From: Dendrobium chrysotoxum
Lineage: Eukaryota; Streptophyta; Magnoliopsida; Asparagales; Orchidaceae
Reading direction: 5' to 3'
NCBI GenBank assembly: GCA_019925795.1
Contig: CM034303.1
Span: 434,001-498,000 of the forward strand
Length of the DNA stretch: 64,000 nucleotides
Program-made: the position numbers and the translations under genes
Part shown: positions 35,216 through 44,727 of the stretch, piece by piece
Layout of the letters: each line of letters starts with the position of its first letter
How positions within the stretch are numbered: the stretch's first letter is position 1
Notes under the pieces: model-generated
Seen by the model: only the letters and a program-made list of their open reading frames with translations
Told to the model about the DNA's origin: nothing
Databases searched by the model: none

Positions 35216-36520
35216 ATGCCATTGACCTTGTCCCCGATGCTTCCCTCCCCAACTTCCATTGACCTTGTCCCCGATGCTTCCCTCCCCAACTTATCTCATT
35301 ACCGTATGAATCCCACTGAGCATGCTGAGCTCAAGAGGCAACTGGATGAACTCCTACAGCGGGGTTTCATCAAGGAGAGTCTAAGTCCTTGTGTTGTACC
35401 AACCCTTCTTACCCCCAAGAAGGATGATACATGGAGAATGTGTATTGATAGTCGTGCTATCAATAAATCATTGTCAAGTATCTTTTCCCTATCCCTAGAC
35501 TGGATGACATGTTCAATATGATGCCTGGAGCCACTCTATTCTCTAGAATCGATCTTAAGAGTAAATACCAACAGATTAGGATTCGTCCTAGAGATGAGTG
35601 GAAGACAGCTTTCAAGACCAAGGATGGTCTCTATGAGTGGTTGATCATGCCATTCGGGTTAAGTAATGCCCCGAGTACTTTCATGAGAATCATGACCAAG
35701 GTGTTGAAACCCTTTTTAGGTAAGTTTGTTGTCATCTATTTCGATGACATTCTTATCTATAGTCGATCTGTAGACCAGCGCTTAAACTATCTCAACCAGG
35801 TATGTGAGGTTCTGAGGAAGGAACAGTTATATGCTAATCCTAAGATGCATATAACTGACCCCGAGAAGTGCATCTTCCTCACTGACCAGGTTGTGTTTTT
35901 GGGCTTCATAATTTCAGCCCATGGGGTCTTTGCTGACCCCGAGAAGGTGAAATCCATGGTTGAATGGCCTGTTCCCAGGAGCATTCGGGAAGTTAAGAGC
36001 TTTCATGGCTTAGCTACTTTTTATAGGAGGTTCATTAGGAACTTCAGCTCTATTGTCTCCCACATCACCAATTGTCTGAAGAAAGGAGAATGACAATGGT
36101 CTGTGGTTGCCACCAGAGCCTTTGATAAGATTAAACAAAAGATGGTGGAAGCCCCTGTGTTGAGACTTCCTAACTTTTTCAACGTCTTTGAAGTGTCATG
36201 TGATGCTTCGGGAGTTGGTATTGGAGGAGTCCTATCCCAAGAGGGTCACCCTGTGGCCTATTTTAGTGAGAAGCTGAATGAAATTCGCCAGTGGTACTCC
36301 ACATATGACAAGGAGTTTTATGTTGTGGTTCAGTCCCTGAGATATTGGCGACACTATTTTCTCCCATAAGAGTTAATCATCTTCTCTGATCATGAAGCTC
36401 TTCGTTACATAAACTCTCAGAAGAAGTTGAATACCCGCCATGGCAAATGGGTTGAATTCCTCCAAGAATACACCTATACCCTTATGGAGTTGAGAACAAA
36501 GCTGATGATGCCCTTAGTCG
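35216..36520 (+). pseudogene. Reverse transcriptase and RNase H of chromovirus C, broken
   Basis: RT has SPCVVPTLLTPKKDDTWRMC, then a small deletion at about 35466 shifts the frame (from 35216-35521 to 35509-36093). The palm keeps MPFGLSNAPSTFMRIM and an intact YFDD at 35737-35748. An extra eight or nine residues (MHITDPEK) sit after LYANPK, absent in A and B, apparently a short duplication. FHGLATFYRRFIRNF follows, then TGA at 36091. RNase H reads CDASGVGIGGVLSQEG, YFSEKLN and, after TAA at 36367 in place of a Gln codon, FSDHEALRYINSQKKLN. A deletion precedes the terminal ADDALSRR-like end near 36500. Confidence 0.92.
35219..35292 (+). repeat. 37-bp tandem duplication in pol of element C
   Basis: ATTGACCTTGTCCCCGATGC and the following bases to AACTT occur twice in direct succession (35221-35255 and 35258-35292, unit 37). 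The unit is not a multiple of three, so it shifts the frame in the DLVPDASLPNL stretch before RT. Confidence 0.95.
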
Positions 36521-36524
36521 TCGT

Positions 36525-38050
36525 ATGATGACTACTGTTGAGATGAGGGCAGAAGTCACTAGATTTGAGCAGTTGAAGAAAGAATATTTAGAGTGTCATG
36601 ACTTCAAGGAGATTTACTCCATCCTCTCCTCAGGCCCTGAGCGCACTATTAATGATTATCTTATTGAGGATGGGAATCTATTTAGATCCCAGAAGCTCTA
36701 CATCCCGTGCACCTCTCTTAGAGAATTTCTGGTTTGGAAGCTTCATATGGGAGGGGGGGTATTGCTGGCCACTTTGGCCATGATAAGACCATAGAGGCTG
36801 TAGAGTATCGTTTCTTCTGGCCTAGCCTGAAGAGGAATGTTGCTAGGTTGGTCAATAGGTGCCACACATACTAACTGGCCAAGCAAAGGAAGAAAAACAC
36901 TGGCCTGTATACACCTCTACCCATCCCTAGTTGTCCTTGGCATGATGTTAGTATGGATTTTGTCTTTAGACCTGCCAAAGACTATTCGTAGGAATAATGT
37001 CATTTGTGTCATAATAGATAGATTCTCCAAGTGGCTCACTTCTTACCCTGTTCTAGGACTTCTGATGCCTCAGTTGTTGCCAAGCTTTATTTAAATGAAG
37101 TGGTTAGACTATATAGGTTGCACAAAACCATCGTGTCTGACAGGGATGTCAAATTCATAAGTTATTTCTAGAAAACCTTATGGCTGAAAATGGGCATAAA
37201 ACTTCAGTTCTCTACTGCTTTTCACCCACAGATAGATGGTCAGACTGAGGTAGTTAATAGAAGCTTGGAAAATCTTCTCAGAACCTTAGTTGGTGAACAT
37301 GTGAAAGATTGGGATTCTAAGTTGCCTATAGCTGAGTTTGCCTATAACAATTCCGTGAATCGTACTACGAGTATGAGTCCAGCTGAGATAGTCTATGGTT
37401 TCAAACCTAGGCAGCCTATAGATTTAATTCCCATGAGCCTTAGGTCTAGAGTTAGTGAGTTTGCATCATCATTTGCATCCCATTTGTATGATTTGCATAA
37501 AAAGATTTTAATTAGGATAAATCAAAGCAATGCAACTTACAAACTTCAGGTTGACATTAAGAAGCGATTCAAAACTTTTGAAGTAGGTGATTATGTGATG
37601 GTTTAGATTCGTCCAAAACGGTTCCCGAAAGGGGCTATTAGGAAACTACAAGCTAAGAGTGCTGGACCTTTTAGAGTGGTGAAGAAAATTAATGACAATG
37701 CTTATGTGGTGGATCTTCCTTCAGATTTTGGCATAAGTCCCTCCTTTAATATAGAGGATCTAGTAGCCTATGAGGGACCTAACTTTAACCCACCCAATTC
37801 ATTTACTGAGCCTTGTGCAAACCCACCCAGTTAGCACCCTAGCCTACCTCCACTACCCAAATGATCTAATACACCCCAAGCGGATAAAATTGATATCATT
37901 TTGAGTGATGAAATTATTTCTACTAAGGATGGAGGAAGAAGAAGATAGTTGGTTAGGTGGAAGGATAAGCCGAAAATCAAAGATACATGGCTTGAGTGTG
38001 ATGAGTTGAAAAGGATCAACCCAGATTTGTTGGAGCGATATGAGAGCTCA
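36525..38050 (+). pseudogene. Integrase and chromodomain of chromovirus C, broken
   Basis: The zinc domain reads KLHMGG, then a shift at about 36755 into AGHFGHDKTIEAVE. A TAA near 36872 interrupts the CHTC pair. The core has MDFVF, a shift near 36965, and SDRDVKFI at 37138 with a TAG soon after. HPQIDGQTEVVNRSLENLL follows at 37226, where the catalytic Glu is intact. The C-terminal domain reads FEVGDYVMV, a TAG at 37604, then RPKRF and DNAYVVDLPSDF. The chromodomain at about 37873-38020 (KIDIILSDEIISTKDGG, then LVRWKDKPKIKDTWLE) has one stop. Confidence 0.9.
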
Positions 38051-38097
38051 CTTACAACTGACTCGACGGGGTCGAGTTTTCTCCCACCCCGGGAGAA

Positions 38098-39538
38098 TGA
38101 TAGGAACATCAGAGCTTGAAGGGTTTCTCACCGTAGAGGCTGGAGATCTACGCCTTGATTTAGTCTTTATATTTTTAGTTTTTATGTGTTGTAGGAGATT
38201 TATGTGATTTTATTTATTTTATTTAAGTTTTATCAAGGGCCTTCTTGTCTTTTGTCCTTTTATATTTTTTGTGACTATATATATAGCCCATTGTTCTATT
38301 GTATGGATGATGAATATTTTGATATAAATTTTTGGTTATATGCTTTCTCTTCTCTTGGAGAGTTGAGTTTGTATGTGAAGTCCTTTGGAGAAAGACAAAG
38401 AAATACCCAACAGCGTATGAGCTCTTGATTGATATCATCTTCCCTCTCTATCTCTTTCTTCTCCTTCCCTAGCCGCCCAAACAACCTCCCACAGCAGCAC
38501 CAACTTGCTGCCCTCAACCAGCCGCCACCCCCCTTCCCTTCCTCTCCAACCGCCTCCACCTTCTCCCCAACACCCTTAACCCTTGGGCCTCCCAAATTCT
38601 GAAATTAATTCATATTAACTGAGCATTTATCTCAATTAATTGTGACCTTTGGAGATCCGCATCCCCTTTAACTTTTTTCCCTTTCTCAAACCAACTACCT
38701 CCCTTCCCAAGCAAGCCACATCAGCCCTCTCTCTTTCCCAAGCAACCAGCCCCACCTCTTCACCTCCCAAGCTGACTTTTCCCTTTCCCAAGCCAACTGA
38801 TTCCCTTCCCAAGCAAGCCACATCAGCCCTTTCTCTTCCCCAAGTAGCCAGCCCCCACCTCTTCACTTTCCAAGCTGAATTCTCCATTTCTAAGCCATTA
38901 AAATCAGCCAAATCATCTCTACCCTCCTCCTCCCCATGCAGTCGACCTAGTTCACCCTTCCAAACCCCAAAAACTGTGAGCTCTCCACTTCCAAATCCTC
39001 ATATAGCTAAAACTTTCGTTTCCCTCCTTACTATTATACCTCTTCAAGGAAACTTAGCTTCTACTAATGCAACAAAGACATTGATTCAATAAAGAGCAAG
39101 GGTTTCAAGGGCAAGCCAAAGAGGAACTAGCCATCACTTCATCAAGGACTCCATTCCTCCTATTCATGAGCTAAGTATCAAACCCTCTCCTCATCTTCAT
39201 CTAACTAAATATTGGTCTTCTCATTTCATTTATAATAGCATCATCTCATATGTGTTGATTAATCCGCCAAGTTCCACTTAAATTTGAGCGAATAGAAACT
39301 CTAGTGACTAGTCACTTAATTAAATATTGGACTTGTGCCAACCCATATAAGCTAGTCTAAATTAATTCACCTTTTTTTATTGTTTAGCCTTTGCTTGTTA
39401 GTTTCTTACTATCGCACAATCTAATAGTTCAAATTTTCTTATTGTTCTTAATGTTTTATGAAGTTTATGTTGTTGTCTTTGATGTTCTCTTAGCTTAAAT
39501 TTTTATTTGCATGACTTATTTCACTTAGTCATGCATCA
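38098..39538 (+). repeat. 3' LTR of chromovirus C, 245 bp longer than the 5' copy
   Basis: 1441 bases, TGATAGGAACATC to CATGCATCA, preceded by GGGAGAA. The extra length is mainly the 264-base unit at 38382-38645. The Pro/Ser-rich frame at 38649-39092 is the translated C-rich leader with its two roughly 104-base tandem units and is not a gene. Confidence 0.95.
38382..38655 (+). repeat. Segment bounded by 10-bp direct repeats, only in 3' LTR of C
   Basis: CCTTTGGAGA occurs at 38382-38391 and again at 38646-38655. The 5' LTR has the motif once (31969-31978) with nothing between. Either an insertion with a 10-bp duplication in this copy, or a repeat-mediated deletion in the 5' copy. Confidence 0.88.
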
Positions 39539-39543
39539 TCTTT
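39539..39543 (+). repeat. Target-site duplication TCTTT, right copy
   Basis: Matches 31645-31649. Confidence 0.93.
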
Positions 39544-39765
39544 CCTGTGAGCATGGGATGCAGGCCTGCATCGCATGGTCCACAATCCAGGTAATCAGAA
39601 TTCCCTAGCGGTTTGCATGAGAATGAAATAAAAATATTCAAGTAAACTGTTATACACCAAAAGAGGTTTTAGAAAACATTGGAGCATGTAAAGAACTTTA
39701 ACGGATAAAAAGTAATTACGATATAATAGTGTATTCTAATTATAGCATACGATTTACTAATAAGT

Positions 39766-39995
39766 CAATTAAAAGTAAAAACAAATAATTTAACTTCCAT
39801 TAAATGCTATAAAATATGACATCAATTAAAAGTAAAAACAAATCATTTAACTTCCATTAAATGCTATAAAATATGACATCAATTAAAAGTAAAAACAAAT
39901 CATTTAACTTCCATTAAATGCTATAAAATATGACATATTTAAGTAAAAAAAAATCATTTAACTTCCATTAATGCTATAAAATATTACATATAAAT
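39766..39995. repeat. 57-bp tandem repeat, four copies
   Basis: CAATTAAAAGTAAAAACAAA begins units at 39766, 39823 and 39880; a fourth unit is shortened. Each holds TTTAACTTCCATTAAATGCT. The array is near the 5' end of COQ6-like intron 2. Confidence 0.95.
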
Positions 39996-40394
39996 TTAAG
40001 TGTTTGCTGGTTTCTTTTCAATAGCCTAACATCCATCATCAAGCTCAACTAATGAGTCTAACAGAAACAAAGTGGATGGGCTACCGATGGATTTCTTTTA
40101 ATAGCAAGTTAGTGATTTGGGTCGCAGAGAGACTGAAGCATAAGGAGAGTTTTTATGAACCCTTGTGCATAAAACGTAGCATCCCACTTTACTGGGAATG
40201 TTTCCATTTTGCCAGAGCCAATATATCGTAAAAATACTACCTTTGCTAAATAAAAGCTTAGAGAAAGAAACCCTTTCAGTGATGGAAATACAGATTTCCA
40301 GTGGAGAATAATATAAATAAAGAAAAAAACGACAGAATGTAATTAGTAAATTAGCAATGACAATAGCAAGAATGCAACATATGAAGCCCTCTAC

Positions 40395-40503
40395 CTCACA
40401 GCTGCTGGAATTAGATCCTTCTCTAAATTCAACATCAGAAAAGCTTCTTTTGGGCATTGCATTAAGAGAACATATAGAGGATAATCCCCTGTTCAAAAAA
40501 ACC
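40395..40503 (-). CDS. COQ6: COQ6-like exon 2 (end of mitochondrial targeting region)
   Basis: This 109-base exon reads VFLNRGLSSICSLNAMPKRS, then FSDVEFREGSNSSSCE. Basic and hydroxylated residues with few acids in the first half suit a mitochondrial transit peptide. Acceptor CTGTAG with the tract TTATATTCTC; donor GTAGAG. It enters in phase 2 (one base completes Arg) and leaves in phase 0, which matches exon 3. It has no family motif of its own, so its assignment rests on phase, splice sites, orientation and presequence character. Confidence 0.68.
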
Positions 40504-40585
40504 CTACAGGAGAATATAAGCTGAATCAGCCCAAGAAGAGCACAATCACCCAGCAAAATTTATCTACGAAATATGGCATCACAAC

Positions 40586-40611
40586 CTTTGTTTGCATATT
40601 GCTGACATCAT
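40586..40611 (-). CDS. COQ6: COQ6-like exon 1 (start codon)
   Basis: 26 coding bases read MMSAICKQ plus two bases of an Arg codon. The first ATG of the tandem ATGATG is taken as the start; the second is equally possible. The donor GTTGTG at 40585 is weak, but the joined frame with exon 2 is open and gives a basic N-terminus. The intron is 82 bases, normal for plants. The upstream TGA (40616-40614) closes the frame on the 5' side. Confidence 0.6.
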
Positions 40612-40613
40612 TG

Positions 40614-40625
40614 TCAAGCCTTCAT
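40614..40625 (-). other. Three-codon upstream ORF before COQ6-like start
   Basis: ATGAAGGCTTGA ends two bases before the proposed start codon. If the leader includes it, such a short frame could lower translation or allow reinitiation at the ATGATG. Confidence 0.4.
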
Positions 40626-40639
40626 CAAACAAACAAAAA

Positions 40640-40870
40640 CAAATGAGAAGAGCGATTAAAATTGAATGAGTGGATTCCACCACAAGGACTTAGAGGAAAG
40701 GCGGACGTGGCGGAAAAAGGATGAGAGCAAACAATTTTTCCAAGGAAGGAGCGAAGCCGACGAGGCGAAGAACGGCCGCGCGAATCTATTAAGTGACGGT
40801 CTGAAGCGCTCGCGCGAGATCGCTCCAGTAGCTCTGAGTCTTGGTAGTCTGGTGTTGTCAACTTAATTAT
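40640..40870 (-). promoter_or_regulatory. Putative promoter and 5' leader of COQ6-like gene
   Basis: A CpG-bearing, GC-richer patch (GCGCTCGCGCGAGATCGC around 40806-40823) in very AT-rich surroundings, directly upstream of exon 1. Undermethylated CpG survives mainly in promoters and exons, so this suggests an active host promoter. No clear TATA box was found at a proper distance. Confidence 0.45.
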
Positions 40871-40884
40871 GTGGGACAATTTTC

Positions 40885-41010
40885 ATAATACAACAACAAT
40901 ATATGGGGTCGGTAAAAGATTAGTGTCATAATTATTATCGACTACCTAATATAATCCTTCATTTTTCTCAACCAGGATTTAAAAACTTGAGACCTGATAA
41001 CGATAGTATT
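40885..41010 (-). repeat. SINE-like sequence (tentative)
   Basis: On the minus strand a B-box-like stretch (CTCAAGTTTTTAAATCCTGG near 40985) is followed by a CCGACCCC motif and a TTGTTGTTGTATT end near 40890. This is the layout of plant AU-type SINEs. The B box is mutated and the A box is not clear. Confidence 0.35.
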
Positions 41011-42935
41011 AATATACAATACATGATCTATTTAAATATTTAAAAATTAAGTTGCAACTTTCATATTTTAACTTAAATAATTAATTAAAATGAAAATAAA
41101 AATTGAATAATTAGATTTAAATTTAATTTATTCCTTTTAGAAATTAATATATAGTTGATATAATGGAGTTTTTAATTACGTATCATGCTCATGCTCGTCT
41201 TAATTAATTAAAAATTGTTTAAAAAAAACTTCTCTTAATTATTAACATATTCAAATTAGTTTTAAATTAGCAGAAGATATCATGAACATTCAACTAGTTG
41301 AAATCTTATAAATCATAATCACTTATCTAATACTTCACAAATAAAACCCCAACAACATTAAATTTATATTTCAATGTTTTTTTCAAACATTTTTTTATAT
41401 TTTCATTGATAATTTATTATATTTAAAAGTATAAATTACATCAAAGAACATTGAACAGCTCACAATAAGAGATGGGATTGAGGGTAAGTGGTATCTTATG
41501 ATGCTATAGTTTTGTGGGAGTCAGCATCATGCAAAGTGTCGTATTGAACAAAACATTGATCAAGTCATTGATATCAGCACTTATCTCATTTTATTTGAAG
41601 AGTAATGGCATTGAATCTCTCTCTCAGCAGTTGCAACCTTTTGCAAACGGCAAGTAAACATATATAAAACTCTAAAGCTTACTGTATCACTTAAATCTCC
41701 TGTGATGCTCAGCTCATTGCAATGCCCTATTAATGCTACCTAATATTGCAACTCACAAACACAACATTACCTATCAAGGAAACTAGTTGGCCTAGCAGGC
41801 TTCATCGAGCCGCCGGTAACCTTTTAATCGACTTTATTTATTATTATTGTAGAAATTAAAAGAATAATGTCGAGAAGAATTAAAAGGTCATCATATTATT
41901 CTTCTTTGGAATAGCAAACACAAGATTTTTAAACTAGCTTATTATAATAATATTAATGGCCAAAAAGCTTGTTATCTACTTCTATTTCTGTTCATCTATA
42001 ATTTACTCCTACTTTTAAGTGTTGATTAATTACTTGGCCAAATCAATTAACAACAAAGATAACATTATTTAGACACTACATAGGTAAGTAATACATTTTA
42101 GAAAATTCATAGTAGAATCAAACAAAACAAATGATTTTAGATTCTAGATATATTTCCAAAATCGAAGCTACAAACAATTGAATAAATATCAAATGCCAAA
42201 ATTAACTTATCTATGGCCACTGACGTTTATTGATTATCGTTGATTTTGAGTGCTTCTATGTCTTTCAAATCCCAAAAATTGATGGTGCATTTTCTAAAGA
42301 AGATTGAGGACTTATGAGTCTAAAAACTATATTAATGCTTTCACTTTTCTTCATATATATATAACTTATATCCATCATAGATGATTTTTAAGATAATAAT
42401 AGGCAGTTTTAATAATCGAAACATGATTTTAATTACTGAAAAATGATTATTCTCTTTTTTTTTCTATAAAAAAACTTGGATCATATTTTTTACTTATTCA
42501 AAATGTGGTAAGTTATAAAAATTGCATTATAACTTATTTAAAATATACTTTCTTATAAAAACTAACATTCTCTAATACTTCATCTAAATATTCCATCATT
42601 AATATATGATGAAAAAAATTATGGAGAATGGAGATGATTCCTCTAAAAAGAGTATTATCTCACATCTATCACCATATATATATGTCTCCAATACCTATAG
42701 CTAGATAACTTAATGAATAAACTTCGTGCCTATTTTAGGTCCAACATTAGTGATGTTTTTCATATCAATATATGTCTACATAAAATAATTAAATATGAAG
42801 CAAGTCATAATCATAAAAGAGCCTTTTTTATAATATTCATCCATACAATGAATCAACCAAAATAACTAAAACCCATACAATCAACATAATCCCTAAACTT
42901 TTGTAATGACCTACATTTAGTAAAATAATAAGCTA
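41011..42935. other. AT-rich intergenic DNA, nothing recognised
   Basis: About 1.9 kb of A/T-rich sequence with many stops in all frames. No RNA gene, repeat border or coding similarity seen. Confidence 0.5.
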
Positions 42936-42939
42936 TCAT

Positions 42940-43270
42940 CAACTAAGTGCTCTTGTGCTTAATAACCATTGTTTTCTCTTTAACATGTTCTCTTATAGCT
43001 AAATGCTTAATGTCGATGTGTTTAGTTAGACTATCGCTTTTGTTGTTCATAGACATGAAGATTGCAGTTGAGTTATCATAGTCTATCATCAATGGCATGG
43101 ATATAAATTCTACAAGTTTAAGCCTAAAAATGAAACACTTAAACCATACGTCATGTGAGATAGCTTAAAAATGAGATATAAACTCAACCTTCATGGTAGA
43201 AGTAGTAGTCAAAGTTTGCTTAGCAATCCTCCAAGACACTGCTCCACTAGCAAATATAAAGATGTATGCA
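42940..43270 (-). pseudogene. Ty1/copia RNase H remnant
   Basis: On the minus strand the translation reads GYIFIFASGAVSWRIAKQTL, then STMKVEFI, then YDNSTAIFMS and LTKHIDIKHLAIREHV, ending at TAG. GYVF...G..SW.S.KQ, STxxAEY and TKHIDxxxHxIRE are the classic RNase H tail of copia polyproteins. The usual CDN is YDN here, and at least one stop breaks the middle. This is the only copia coding sequence in the window; its LTRs were not found. Confidence 0.82.
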
Positions 43271-43329
43271 ACAATTAATTTCCAAGAATCAACTGCCACA
43301 ATCCAACCTGATCAGGACAGGTCCTATCA

Positions 43330-44727
43330 TGTTGAGCTGTAACAGGCAAATCCTAATATATAGTTTTGGAATATTCAGATTCTCTCACAATGTTTATTAT
43401 AAATAACTACAAACTATTGAGCTACTAAAATATCAAAATACTAAAAATAAACACATCCACAAAATTTCTTTCATTTTATCAAAATAAATATATACACTAT
43501 AGTACATGGCTACAAGCAAGAGTTAGAGAACTGAAAATTTAACTAGCCATAATTGTACAAAAATTAAAATAGCAAAATACATATTAACTCAGATTTTATC
43601 CTGAATTGCTAATCGACAGTCTCCTTCCCTTTCCCTGAACCTGAAAACCAAAAGCAAAATCATAGTGAGCTACAACAGCTTAGCAGGTCACACAATCCGA
43701 TCCAAAATTATAAATTCTTTTATTAAACATTTTGCTAAGTATTTTAAAGCATTTAAATGCAGTCTAATAAATCACTGTACTAAAATATAATAAGAGTATA
43801 GCAATTATCCAATTATTTAAATAATAATATTAAGCAGATAAATAAATTACAATGCATATCATAGAGCAGTTCATATCATATTTCCCAGACCGAGATAGAA
43901 TCTCAAAGGATTCTGACCCCTTATGACTCCCTTTTTATCCTTATAGTACTAGAACATGTCCGCAGGCATCAGAATATAGCTTATAGCCACTAGAACGTAT
44001 CACATATCACTATCACAGATAGAATTTCAAAGGATTATGGCCCCTTATAGCTCCGAGTTGTTCCCTAACATAGAAAGAATCATACGAGATTCTGACCCTT
44101 TATGGTTCCCAACAAATATAATTTAATTATATATATATATATCATCACATTATAGTAGTTAAAGAGTAATTGAGCATGTGTCAAAATTGTATTGTTTTCT
44201 ATAATAGTAAGCAACAGAAAATTCTACTAGGCTAAACTACACATTTTCAAAAAATAATCAAATTATCAGAAATTGTGTAAAATAATATTTTAAGACTATT
44301 ATTGTACTACAGCACTATGTTTTAAAGTCCATATAATTTTTTTTTCAATAAAAATCCCATAAATTTTAAAACCCTTGGTTATAAAATTTTTAAAAAATAT
44401 TCAAAATGTTCATAATTATAATCTCTATAATATATAAAAAGCTATGCGGTGAAAGTTTGGCCAGTGCAAGTTATCCCTGTTTTTCGCTAACTGACACAAA
44501 ATTTTAATAGAAAAAATTAATAAAAATTGGGCATTTTTTTAAAAATTGAGATGGGTATAATGTGACTTATCTCGATCCGAACAATATTTTGAGATAGGCC
44601 AATGATTCAAAATGACCCGAAACAGCTAAAAAATCCTCTTTTTCTTTCCCAAAAACTCTTCTTATGGCTTTTTATAATCGAGTCAAAATAGGTCATGAAT
44701 CCATATGCTGAACTTGCAAGTGTCACA
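43330..44727 (-). repeat. 3' LTR of element E
   Basis: Begins on the minus strand with TGTGACACTTG directly after the purine tract. It has the GTGAGCTACAACAGC motif near 43665 and a tandem block of GATTCTGACCCCTTATG-type units (43880-44115), the same layout as the solo LTR in element B. The far end near 43330 is approximate. Confidence 0.65.

Larger units (their letters stand above)
31650..39538 (+). mobile_element. Chromovirus C, full-length but degenerate
   Basis: A 7889-base element with LTRs at 31650-32845 and 38098-39538, a primer site, gag, pol and chromodomain, flanked by TCTTT on both sides. It is a sister of element B in Gag start, protease triad, pol sequence and the DSTGSSF-type end of pol. 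It lies in intron 2 of the COQ6-like gene, antisense to it. Stops and shifts in gag and pol make it non-autonomous. The perfect duplication shows the element is whole and its ends are correctly placed. Confidence 0.96.
22625..40611 (-). other. COQ6: COQ6-like gene, 5' half (four exons, TE-filled intron)
   Basis: COQ6 is a mitochondrial FAD-dependent monooxygenase of ubiquinone synthesis. Four minus-strand exons join in phase: 40611-40586, 40503-40395, 24066-23967 and 22768-22625 (379 coding bases). All introns begin GT and end AG. Their sizes are 82 bases, 16.3 kb and 1.2 kb, and the fourth is open-ended. Intron 2 holds elements F, G and C. The reading is free of stops. The conserved rest of the protein (about 350 residues) is not seen in the window, so the next exon is either beyond base 1 or lost. 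I cannot tell a live long-intron gene from a 5' gene fragment, but clean exons and splice sites favour a gene under selection until recently. Confidence 0.75.

Noticed and set aside
38649..39092. 147-codon Pro/Ser/Lys-rich frame
   Set aside because: Translation of the C-rich leader of the 3' LTR of element C including its 104-base tandem units; the 5' LTR copy is not open in the same way.
40098..40556. 152-codon minus-strand frame
   Set aside because: Only its part at 40503-40395 is used: splice sites and phase with the COQ6-like exons explain that segment, and the rest reads through introns with no similarity.
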